From assembly GCA_027596035.1 (NCBI GenBank), contig JADGJA010000593.1, positions 1 to 14,306 on the forward strand: a DNA stretch of 14,306 nucleotides, in the 5' to 3' direction. The notes below the pieces were generated by a model, which was not told where the DNA came from, ran no database searches, and saw only the letters and a list, made by a program, of their open reading frames with translations. Shown in pieces: positions 6,885 to 14,306 of this stretch. Source of the stretch: Thoreauomyces humboldtii. Its lineage: Eukaryota; Chytridiomycota; Chytridiomycetes; Spizellomycetales; Powellomycetaceae. Positions within the stretch are counted from its first letter, which is position 1; each line of letters opens with the position of its first letter. The translations under genes were made by a program, and so were the position numbers.

Positions 6885-8097
6885 TCAGTCTTCGTCAACT
6901 CGTCGGCTTACCAGCTGGTGCTTTTCTGCGTCCTCTCGGTGCTCCTCTCACAATTACACCAGGTCTCTAGCTCCTCGCTCCTCTCCTCCTATCAGGCCGC
7001 CGGCCTCTTATCAACCTCCGCCACAGACTACACCCGCTTCTTCTCCACCTGCTACACCACCTTGAACGTTTCATGTGCTCCCATCAACGAATCCACCGTC
7101 GTGCCCTTTGGGAGCTACGTGACCATCCTCTTGAACACCACCGGGCTCTTCGACGACCCGGATACCGGTTACCTTGCGTCGATGGCGGACCAGCCCTTCG
7201 GGAACCTCACCCTCCAGCTCGCACCTTCCGCAGGTGCGCTCCCAGGCGATGGACCGCGCGGACAACCGCCCCACACCGTTCTGGGTTGCCAAGCCGTGAG
7301 CAAGTATCGCACGCAGCTCGGCTTGCCCGCCGAAGGCTGGCTCCCGGTCCTGGGCCAGCTCGTCGTGGACTTTGTGCAAGATATGTGGGGCCAGACCGTT
7401 ATTTTCACACAGGGCGTCGAGAGAGACGTGTGGATCTACAGTGAAGAATGGCCATACATCCTTGGACAAGATTGGTTCGTGGGAAAATCAGGCATTCCGG
7501 ACTCTGGCGTCGACGCCGTGCAGTGGATCGTCAGCGTCAATTCTGTCCACGCTCCTGCCGGGTTTGCAGCCGGATCCTTCAACCTGTCATACTCGTTGCC
7601 GAACAGTACTTGGGGCCTGTCATACTTGGCGGACCGCCCGCAGGGAAGATCTTTGGACGGCCAAGTTCCTCTCATCTATGGCTGGGGGGACTTTGCTCAA
7701 TGGAAAATAAGAGCGAATCAAGACGATGCGCCGGCAGCAGGTCCTTTGCTCGATGCGAATACCAAAATAGCGATCGCAAGTGAGTCCCCTTGCCTTCACT
7801 CCGTCGGCACTTCGATGGCATTCGAGCTGATGAAACTTGCTCTGGCAGTCTCCATTCCTTCTTGCGTGCTTTTCTTGTCGCTCGTCTTCATTGTCTGCCG
7901 CAAGGGTTACTGCGGAGGACGCAAGGATGCCGGTCCAAGCCGGTCCAAGCCGGTCCAAGCGGCCGACATGGTAAGTCTTCTCACCCTTTTGTCTCTCGAC
8001 CGTTTGCAAATGCATATCCTTATTCGTCTTTGCCTAGGCTGCTGGAGTCCCCGTTGTTCGAGAAGACGTCAAGAACAGAAATTGGGGCACTGCGTAA
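6882..8097 (+). CDS. Unrecognised glycosylated type I membrane protein (359 residues, 3 exons)
   Basis: I do not recognise a family. Exons are 6882-7779, 7849-7970 and 8038-8097, with a TAA at 8095-8097. Both introns have strong donors (GTGAGT, GTAAGT) and keep phase. The first intron (7780-7848) is 69 nt with no stop, so it also reads through. Removing it joins IAIA to ISIPSCVLFLSLVFIVCRK and makes a clean membrane helix (about residues 295-316). The N-terminus has a long hydrophobic signal (about 1-30). The extracellular part (about 31-290) has many N-x-S/T sites (NVS, NES, NTT, NLT, NLS, NST) and few Cys. A short Cys/Gly/Lys- and Arg-rich cytoplasmic tail follows (CRKGYCGGRKDAG...), ending near NRNWGTA. 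It is transcribed divergently from the chitinase-phosphoesterase gene. Confidence 0.75.
7931..7960 (+). repeat. Three tandem 10-bp repeats inside coding sequence
   Basis: CGGTCCAAGC occurs three times head to tail, just before the last donor site of the membrane-protein gene. Because 10 is not a multiple of 3, each copy is read in a different frame. Only three copies together (30 bp) keep the downstream frame. They encode the GPSRSKPVQA segment of the cytoplasmic tail. Confidence 0.95.
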
Positions 8098-8589
8098 CGT
8101 TTGGGGCGGTAGATGTCTGTAAGATAATATGATAGACAAGAACTTGATGTGACGTCGGATTCTCTTCCTGAAGTTTATATGTAACATAAGGGTTGGCCGT
8201 TGACACCGGTACTACTCCCGCCGCTCTCTTTCAATAACCTTCTTGCAACATTTGCTTTCAGAAGCGTCTACAACCCGGCAGGGACGCTTGGATTGTTGAA
8301 GACAGCTCGTGGTAGAGGTCGCCAAACGGGCGATGCTCGCATTGAATCGTCCCGTTTACAGGAAAGCTTTCCAAAGCGACCGTGTTGCCGCGTCCTCCTC
8401 TCATCCACCTTCTCTGCCTTCTCATCCACCTTTCTTCTCCCTCTTCCTCCACCTGTGCCCGGGATCATTGCCACCTCCGCCAGGATGGCCGGCCTCGCCA
8501 CTGCCAGTGCCAGGTGCAATCCTCGTTGGCTCCAGTAGTGCTAAAGACTGTCACGTGGGGGGAATCTGGTTTCCACGATTGATTCTATT
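8098..8589. other. Intergenic stretch with a pyrimidine-rich tract
   Basis: No supportable gene is seen. The region is the 3' UTR of the plus-strand membrane-protein gene and, presumably, of the minus-strand ORF ending at 8590. A pyrimidine-rich tract at about 8390-8460 contains an imperfect direct repeat of CTCATCCACCTT (about 8399-8433). Open frames here are short and low in complexity. Confidence 0.5.
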
Positions 8590-9190
8590 CTAGTAGACGA
8601 GTTTGAAGGAGGGGGAAGCGAACACCTCGTAGGACTCTGGCTTGTCGATCTCGGAAAAGTGCTTGAGGGCGGTCCAACGACTTTGTAGGTTCCAGGGGCG
8701 AGGACTGGCCGAAGGCAGCCTGCTGGTCGGAGGAAGGCGCCAAGGTGACGTTCCCGTTCCACTGGGTCTGGTAACCACCCTGGATGGTTACTGGGAGGGA
8801 AGACGTTGTTAACGCCGGTGGATTCAGCGCGGGTGTGATGGATCGTTCGCCCACATCCTCGTGCTCATCGTCGTCGTCATCGTCTTTGTCGCCGTCATCC
8901 TCGTCAACAGTACCTTTGTCGCAGCCTTCGTCGTTTCCGTCAGCTTCGTCGTCGTTCTCCTGTTCATGGGGCCCCGCCATTTCGGACTGAAATCTTGCAT
9001 TTTCTTCTGGAAGATGTTCGCGTTTTTCAGAGAACTGCTTCTTCAGGACCTCGAGGGAGGGTAACCGATCACTCGGAACTTCTGGTTTGTCGGTCAGAGA
9101 GGTTCGCTGACAGCGGCAAGATAATGGAGGACAACGAACCTTCGGTTCTGGATGGCTTCCTCTTTGCTTGTCCTCTTCGCTTTTCCTCAT
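8590..9190 (-). CDS. Probable acidic protein of unknown function, broken by one frameshift
   Basis: A minus-strand frame from an ATG near 9190 encodes a charged, probably coiled segment (SLEVLKKQFSEKREHLPEEN). A very acidic run follows (DDGDKDDDDDDEHEDVGE, about 8855-8905), then a more ordinary stretch (VTIQGGYQTQWNGNVTLAPS). Codons there end mostly in C or G, as expected of real coding sequence. At a CCCC run (GGGG on the plus strand, 8695-8698) the coding character moves to the next frame. That frame continues SRWTALKHFSEIDKPESYEV and ends at TAG 8590-8592; the unshifted frame ends at 8585. One extra base in the homopolymer would explain this. Upstream introns or exons are likely but not resolved; GTTCGTTGTCC...GCTGTCAG near 9107-9139 could be a short intron. 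No family is recognised. Confidence 0.4.
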
Positions 9191-9298
9191 GTTCTCAAAC
9201 TTATGGTTTTTCTAAGGTTTACATCAGCAGGATGTTAGGGGCAGGATGTTTGACTGTCACGCCTTGCTTCAATTGTGCTCGCTCGTGTCTACCTCGCG

Positions 9299-9526
9299 AT
9301 GAAGATCATACAGGATACGTTCGGCTCCCTCGAAGATTGGATTCGGGATCATGCCCGCAGCGATTGGTCTGTTTTTGAGGCTGCAGTTAGGCGTGACATT
9401 CAGCGAGTTCAAAATGCTTCAGACAAGACCTTCCGTTCCCGGACCAGAAAATCTGAGATTCTCACCAGGCTGGATGGCCTTCTACGAGTAATGCTGGCCC
9501 TTGCTGAATCGTTGTCGGGATCGTAG
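9299..9526 (+). CDS. Small ORF, 75 residues, function unknown
   Basis: The frame runs from ATG 9299 to TAG 9524-9526 and encodes a helical, charged peptide (MKIIQDTFGSLEDWIRDHAR...). It could be a complete small protein, a last exon whose upstream part is not visible, or part of the retroelement relic that begins directly downstream (9508) in another frame. No homologue is recognised. The frame stays open upstream to a TGA at about 9251. Confidence 0.3.
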   Translation: MKIIQDTFGSLEDWIRDHARSDWSVFEAAVRRDIQRVQNASDKTFRSRTRKSEILTRLDGLLRVMLALAESLSGS

Positions 9527-9642
9527 AAAGTGTGCTGATGAGTGCACACCCCGATACCTACCGACTCGACCTGTCCACGACAGTCCTCAAGAACATCTGG
9601 CCATACTTCCACGTCGATATCCTCCGCCTGTACCCCCTATAG
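9508..9642 (+). pseudogene. Relic of Ty3/gypsy-type pol, integrase C-terminal end
   Basis: The frame 9508-9642 encodes HPDTYRLDLS, a short spacer, then PYFHVDILRLYPL and a stop. This matches the signature near the end of Ty3/gypsy integrases: YRL-x-LP, followed about ten residues later by P-x-FHVS-x-L(R/K)-x-Y. Nothing recognisable as protease, reverse transcriptase, RNase H or integrase core lies upstream, and a TGA (9505-9507) opens the frame. It is therefore a truncated remnant. The identification rests on a short motif. Confidence 0.5.
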
Positions 9643-10122
9643 TCCCTCTATGTTATTGCCATCTGTTCGGCTTCTTTGTTCCGACGACTACGCTTGAGGC
9701 TAGTCGCTCGAAGCGTGGTGTTTCCGAATAAAACACGGACACTTCACGTGGTTGCGTTCCGATGTCGTGGCGTGCGATCCTTTCATCAAAGAGATGGCGC
9801 TTAATCACCGCTTCATCTCGGTCGCCCGACGGGGTCACGCGATTGGGACAAGTCGACGGACTTCGCCCGGAGCTGGTGAGCCTGATCAGCCCAGTACTCC
9901 ACTACCTGATGCAAGAACCCTCGGGTCATCAGAAGACCTTCGGGTTCAGGGGAGGTGTGATACGCCTTCCCTTTAGCTATCCAAATTCCCACGTAGTCAC
10001 CCCCTTCTGAATCCCTCACTTCACTGTCGAGCACCTGGTCTCCGACCCTCCCTGCTGTGCCTCGGCTTCCCCTGCTGTGCCACCTAGTCCCTTCTTCCCC
10101 CGGCCGCTCACTCCTTCCCCAG

Positions 10123-10130
10123 TATATATA
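10123..10130 (+). promoter_or_regulatory. TATA box in the candidate LTR
   Basis: TATATATA followed by GCGACC lies in a C/T-rich region. It is the only strong TATA element seen in the window. About 25-40 nt downstream is a pyrimidine-A rich sequence that could hold a start site. No long ORF follows, so the transcript would be non-coding or retroelement-derived. Confidence 0.45.
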
Positions 10131-10445
10131 GCGACCCCCTGCCGATTCCCCCCTGTCACTTAGTACATTCCTCTGAATATACCTACCTTCGACTCTGTGC
10201 GTCTCACAGCGTCCCTGGGTCCTAGCAGAGCGACGCGGAAGGTTCTCGCTTGGTGCACTTGCTCTCGAAGGTGGACTGTCCTTTACTGTCCATCCATCCG
10301 TCCCTTTCGAAGTACACATTTAAGTATTTTCTTCGATAGAATTAACGAGCTTCACTTGCTCGTTCAGATGGTAGTGGTTTCGTAGATGTCCTTGTATCGT
10401 AGTGTATGCAGTGCTACCATGTAGTATCCTCAGGTTGGGTTGCCT

Positions 10446-10461
10446 AGGGGGAATTCCCCCT
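10446..10461. repeat. Perfect 16-bp palindrome
   Basis: AGGGGGAATTCCCCCT is self-complementary over all 16 bases. Two further hairpins lie in the same candidate LTR: AACGAGC/GCTCGTT (10344-10350 with 10358-10364) and ATCATCTAGGG/CCCTAAATGAT (10513-10523 with 10531-10541, one mismatch). RNA structure in an LTR transcript is one explanation. Confidence 0.85.
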
Positions 10462-10604
10462 CGGCAGCGGGCTCGCCCCTTGTCGGTGTGTACCGTTGTT
10501 CTGGCCTACGTAATCATCTAGGGAATGTAACCCTAAATGATAGCTGTCTAATTTGTAGTTAGGAATAAATGAACGAACGCAGCTAGCGCGCTACAGTAGT
10601 GGTA

Positions 10605-10640
10605 GTGTGTGTGGTGTGAGTGTGTGTGTGTGTGTGTGTG
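10605..10640. repeat. TG microsatellite
   Basis: Ten perfect TG units at 10621-10640 are preceded by an interrupted TG/GGTG stretch from about 10605. It lies just beyond the candidate LTR end. Confidence 0.95.
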
Positions 10641-10662
10641 CCAGCAACCCTCCAGCGACAAC

Positions 10663-10749
10663 GCCAGCGAAAAGAGGAAGGAAACACCCTGCTAGAGCTG
10701 TGACTGGCCAGCGAAAAGAGGAAGGAAACAATTGCTGGAGCTGTGATTG
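10663..10749. repeat. Two tandem copies of a 43-44-bp repeat
   Basis: Copy 1 (10663-10706) and copy 2 (10707-10749) both begin GCCAGCGAAAAGAGGAAGGA and end in GAGCTGTGAYTG. They differ by a few substitutions and one indel. A shorter direct repeat GCTGGAAGGGGG follows at 10776-10787 and 10809-10820. No function is seen; this looks like minisatellite-type duplication. Confidence 0.9.
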
Positions 10750-11332
10750 GCCCTGTCCACTCGCAGGTTACAAGTGCTGGAAGGGGGTGATTTTACTAGG
10801 GGAAGAGCGCTGGAAGGGGGACGTTCCAGCGGGGTTTCAGTCACGAGTCACAGTCACCAACCCTCGACCCGACCCGGGACTGGTGAGACAAAAATGGTGA
10901 TTAGGAGTTGCGTTTCCTTCGTTCGTCATCGAAATCCCACGCGATCCGAAGAGGTAAGGGAAATTCAGCAGCAGAGGCCCAACGTCCTCGGGCGAGACGT
11001 CTACAGGTTCTACAACATGAGGAGCCGGCCCTCGAGGGCAACCCTTGCTACTGCGGCCGACACTTCTCCGTGTTCCCTTTCGCGTAAAGGAACCTCCTCA
11101 TGCACCGTCTCGGCATCCAGGTATGCCCAAATTTCCCTCCGGAGGAAGCCCCCCACCCCCGTAGCGCTCTGCGGGCGCAGGGCTCTACGCCCTGCACCCC
11201 AGCTCTAGCACCTTCAGGAGTGGCCTCTGAAGTCTTGGCGAAAAAACGACAAAGTACACAAATCCGCGACATGGGCTCAAATGTATGATCGGGTTGGGGA
11301 GAGGAAAGACCGGGAGCGGGGCTACATCTCAC
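10750..11332. other. Non-coding stretch downstream of the ABC transporter gene
   Basis: No supportable gene is seen. On the minus strand this is the 3' flank of the transporter gene (stop at 11333). A possible two-exon plus-strand mini-gene (10894-11087) was considered and not called. GC-rich short inverted repeats occur near 11160-11200. Confidence 0.45.
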
Positions 11333-14236
11333 TCAGCGGGCACGCGCGGCATACGCCTCGCGCGCAAGGCCGGCGATCAGGGCGGCGTTGGCGTCCCCGG
11401 ATGCGCGAACCAGCGCCGCAAACTCCGAGTCGTCCCTCGCGAGGAGGACGTGGGGCGCGTCGTACTCGACCATGCGCCCTTCCTTCATCACCAGAATGCG
11501 GTCGAACTTCGCCACCGTGTTCAGACGGTGCGCGATGCAGAGCACCGTCGTGCTGGCGAACTGGTCCCGTAGGCACGCTTGGATCCGTGCGTCCGCGTCC
11601 GCGTCCACCGCGGCTGTGGCCTGGAAAATGAAGAGAACGGGGTTTGGTGAGTTCATGGAGAAGACGGTGGGGCGTGCATACGTGTTCTTCTTACCTCGTC
11701 CATGATGAGGACCTTAGGCTTGGCGAGGACGGTGGCAGCGAGGCACACGAGGGCGCGCTGTCCGGCGCTCAGGTTCTTGCCGCCCTCATCGACCTCGGCG
11801 TCCAGCTTACCGGAGAGGCCGTTGACGTACGACTTGAGTCCGACGAGCTCGACGGCTTCCCAGACCTCGGCATCGGTATGGCGGGTCGCCGGGTCGAGGT
11901 TGGTGCGCAGGGTCCCCTCGAACAGGATCGGCTCCTGGGTGATGATGTGCAGGCGCTGGCGGAGGGCGTGCAGGCCGAGGGCGGAGATGTCCCGCGCGTC
12001 GATGTCGATCGAGCCGGCGGAAAACTCCATCATGCGGAAGAGCGCCGCCATGAGCGTCGACTTGCCTGCGCCGGAACGGCCGACGATGCCGATCTTTTCG
12101 CCCGCAGCGATCGACAGGGTCAGGTCGGCGAGCACAGGGGCGGCGTCGGCTTTGTACCGGATCTCGAGGTTGTGGATCTCGATCGCGCCCTGCGATGGCC
12201 AGGGGTCGCTCGCGGCGGGATCGCCGGGGAGGACACGTGGGGGCTCGACGGGGAGGCAGTTTGCGTAGTAGTCGAGGCGCTCGACCGAGTTGAACGAGGC
12301 TTCCAGAGTGCCCATGTTGCGGAGCAGCTGGTTGAGGGCCTGGCCGAGCTGGATGGTGGCGACCAGCGCGAGACCGATGGCAGCGGGAGGCACGACGCGG
12401 CAGCCGGCGAGAATGAGCAGGACAAAGACGACGAACGCCGCGAGAACGTCGAGACGGAGGCCAAGCCAGAAGTTGACTGAGCTCAGAAGCAGGGTCGACG
12501 TGTTGGTCCGATTCAGGCAGACGTTGAGGTGGTTCAGGAAGTTGTCGCGGACGCCGAACGCGGCGATGGTAGGCAGGCCGTTGAGCGACTCGGAGAGGTG
12601 GTGGTTGAGCGGGGAGCGCATCGTAGCGGACAGACGCTTCACTTCACGGTAGGAGCGCACATAAAAGAGGAAGAGGAGCGCAGAGGGGACGCCGAGAAGG
12701 ACGATCACGGCAATCATGTAGTAGGAGGAGTAGCAGACGATGACGAGGCTGACGAGCAGGTTGGAAAGCGAGCCAATCGCCTCAAACACCACCATCATCA
12801 TCCCGGTGTCGAGCGCCGTGATGTCCGTGGTCATGCGGTTGAGGATGCGGCCGACGGGCTGCTCCTGGAAGAAGCTCATAGGAGCCATCGCCAGCCCGCG
12901 CAGGGCGTCGTCGTGGAGCACGATGGCGGCACGGTAGGCCGTGTACGAAACCGCGGCAAGCTCGGGGACCGTTGAGAAGGCGGCGATCATGCCGACGATG
13001 ACGTACAGGTTGAAGTACTGCGCGGTCGTCCAGCCCCAAGAGTCGTTGGTCCAGATTACGAGTAGGATCCTGACGACGCACTGGAGCGCAATGAACACCA
13101 TCGTCGAGAGAACGAGGACGTACGGGCCCCACGCGCCGCAGGCCCTGAAGTATCGCATGATGTGACGGCTGGAAACCGCACCCTGCTTGCGATCTTCTTC
13201 ATCGTCGTCTTCGCCGACCTCGGGCGCTTCAGCTTCGGCCTCAACTGCTTCCTTTAAAGCGACGGGAACGGCCATCAGGTCCGTCTCGTCCTCGAGGCAG
13301 TAGTCCTTCATGAGAATAGTGAGTCGCGAGTCTTTGCGAGCGCGAAGTTCGGCAAATCCGCCCGTCTCGGCAATGCGGCCTCGCTCCATGACGATGACCA
13401 TGTCGGAGCGGGAGAGCAGCTGCAGCTGGTGGGTGACCATCAGGACCGTCTTGTCTTTGAGCGCGCCGCAGATGGTCTGCTCGAAGACCTGCTTTCCGAC
13501 GCGGGCATCGAGCGCTGCGAGCGGGTCGTCGAGCATGAGCACGTCGGCATCCGCGACCAAAGCACGGGCGAGGGCAACGCGGGCTCTCTGTCCACCGGAG
13601 AGCGTGCGGCCGGCCTCGCCGACGCGGGTCTCGATGCCGAGCGGCATCCCGTTCAAGTCGTCGCGCAGACAGCAGGCGTCGATCGCGCGCTGCAGCGCGT
13701 TGGCGGAAGCGCCCGAGTTGAACAGGCCCAAGATGTTCTGTGCGATCGTGCCGCCCGTGACGAACGGCTCCTGGGCGCAGTAGGCGAGCGAACCGTGGAC
13801 GGCGGCGGTGCCGCTCGTCTTGCGCATCTCGCCGAGGAGCGCGGAAAGGAAGCTCGATTTACCGCTGCCCACTGCGCCAACGATGCACACAAGGCTGGCT
13901 CTGGGGATGGAGACCGTCAAGTTATGCAAGCCGAACGCTAGCACCGGGCCGGCGGCGTTCTTGGCGTCAGGAGCAGATTTTCCGGCTGATTTAGCGTCAG
14001 GATCTTCCTTCGCGTCCGTTTCGATCATCGTGACTTCGCTTTCGGCGGCGGGTTCGGTTTTCGCCTTGGGCTCGGCAGCCTCCAGGCTCTTCTCGTAAGT
14101 GAAGTTCGCGTCGTTCAAGACGACCGCGTCGTCCTGGGGAGCGGCGTGGTGTTCGGTGACTTCGAGGGGGTTGACCTCCTCAGCGAGCATGAAGGCAGAC
14201 AGACGGCGGTAGCTGACGATAAATGCCACCACACCC
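11333..14236 (-). CDS. ABC transporter, ABCC/MRP subfamily, 5'-truncated by the window
   Basis: A membrane ATP-driven exporter (MRP type, often for conjugates or vacuolar sequestration; substrate unknown). The visible part is 942 residues in two exons: 14236-11695 and 11620-11333, with a 74-nt intron. The order is the last bit before NBD1; NBD1 with Walker A GAVGSGKSS (about 13852-13878), Q-loop CAQEP, signature LSGGQ (13588-13602), Walker B LMLDDPLAALD and THQ; an acidic linker (EAEAEAPEVGEDDDEEDRKQ); TMD2 with about six helices; and NBD2 with Walker A GRSGAGKST, ITQEP, signature LSAGQ, Walker B and catalytic Glu MDEATAAVD, and IAHR. NBD1 has Asp where NBD2 has the catalytic Glu, the usual ABCC asymmetry. 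The intron falls exactly after the NBD2 Walker B Glu. TMD1 and the start lie beyond 14306. The first visible exon begins after an AG at 14237-14238. The apparent GTG/ATG near 14232 is not the real start. Confidence 0.93.
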
Positions 14237-14306
14237 CTTGGTGAAGAAAATGTAGGGTCAGGAACGGAATGGGGCGACGGAATGTGTGTGTGTGTGTGTG
14301 TGTGTG
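14237..14306 (-). other. 3' part of an intron of the ABC transporter gene, with a CA microsatellite
   Basis: On the minus strand this reads (CA)12 (14283-14306, cut by the window edge), then a C/T-rich stretch and an acceptor TTTTCTTCACCAAG before the exon that starts GVVAFIVSYRRLSAF. The frame before it lacks ABC character and a start, so an intron is the best reading. The donor is outside the window. Confidence 0.6.

Larger units (their letters stand above)
9956..10595 (+). mobile_element. Candidate LTR of the retroelement relic
   Basis: Downstream of the pol relic, a purine tract AGGGGAGG (9948-9955) is followed by TGT at 9956, as a polypurine tract precedes a 3' LTR. A possible far end is ...GCTACA at 10590-10595 (TGT...ACA). 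Between them lie a TATA box (TATATATA, 10123-10130), AATAAA (10564-10569), partial 20-bp tandem repeats (CCTGCTGTGC at 10051 and 10071) and several hairpins. There is no second LTR in the window to compare, so both ends are guesses. The stretch otherwise holds no gene. Confidence 0.35.

Noticed and set aside
8861..9064. Hydrophobic plus-strand ORF rich in Val/Phe that looks like membrane helices
   Set aside because: It is the complement of the GAY-rich acidic run on the minus strand, which reads automatically as Val/Ile/Phe. Artefact.
9813..10319. Minus-strand 168-codon ORF across the candidate LTR
   Set aside because: Arg/Gly/Ser-rich composition typical of the complement of C/T-rich DNA. 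It lies over a TATA box and tandem repeats and has no motif.
10894..11087. Possible two-exon 46-residue plus-strand gene (GTAAGG donor at 10954, acceptor at 11006, stop 11085-11087)
   Set aside because: The splice sites and phase agree, but the product is very short, has no recognised motif, and the same DNA is open in other frames. Not enough to call.
11644..12480. Long plus-strand open frame (278 codons) opposite the ABC transporter
   Set aside because: It is the antisense of NBD2 and TMD2, whose motifs are unmistakable on the minus strand. High GC makes antisense frames open.
1..14306. CRISPR arrays, bacterial operons, tRNA genes
   Set aside because: No regularly spaced repeats, no Shine-Dalgarno-led gene strings and no cloverleaf with A/B boxes were seen. 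Gene structure is clearly eukaryotic.

Overview
The window is nuclear DNA of a eukaryote, almost certainly a fungus. Genes are cut by many short introns (mostly 37-82 nt, GT-AG, with CTNA-type branch points). One gene has the layered secretion signal / LysM / CBM18 / GH18 make-up of fungal subgroup-C chitinases, and a relic of a Ty3/gypsy-type retroelement is present. The phylum cannot be fixed from the sequence. I worked out exon boundaries by hand from splice consensus, phase and conserved motifs; they are predictions.

Layout. (1) 1-77: a truncated 18S rRNA fragment in antisense, running off the left edge and joined at base 77 to unrelated DNA. A plus-strand frame stays open across the joint (3-206). 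(2) 408-6318, minus strand: one very large gene, about 27 exons and 1,435 codons. It codes for a signal peptide, a beta-trefoil-like domain, five LysM modules, two CBM18 modules, a GH18 chitinase domain and then, in the same open frame, a complete calcineurin-like metallophosphoesterase. The GH18 part carries a pair of compensating frame breaks with one in-frame stop (2964-2966). (3) 6319-6881: a 563-bp divergent promoter region with a perfect 13-bp inverted repeat. (4) 6882-8097, plus strand: an unrecognised glycosylated type I membrane protein of 359 residues (three exons), with a start-stop uORF fused to its start codon. (5) 8098-9526: a probable acidic minus-strand protein with one homopolymer frame break, and a small plus-strand ORF; neither is recognised. 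(6) 9508-10595: a decayed retroelement end (integrase C-terminal motif, purine tract, possible LTR with TATA box and AATAAA). (7) 10596-11332: repeats and non-coding DNA. (8) 11333-14236, minus strand: the 3' two thirds of an ABCC/MRP-type ABC transporter, with its 5' part beyond the right edge.

The main novelty candidate is the chitinase-phosphoesterase fusion. It would place a secreted or wall-associated phosphoesterase on a scaffold of at least seven putative chitin-binding modules. The divergently transcribed orphan membrane protein may share its promoter. A functional link between the two is inference only.
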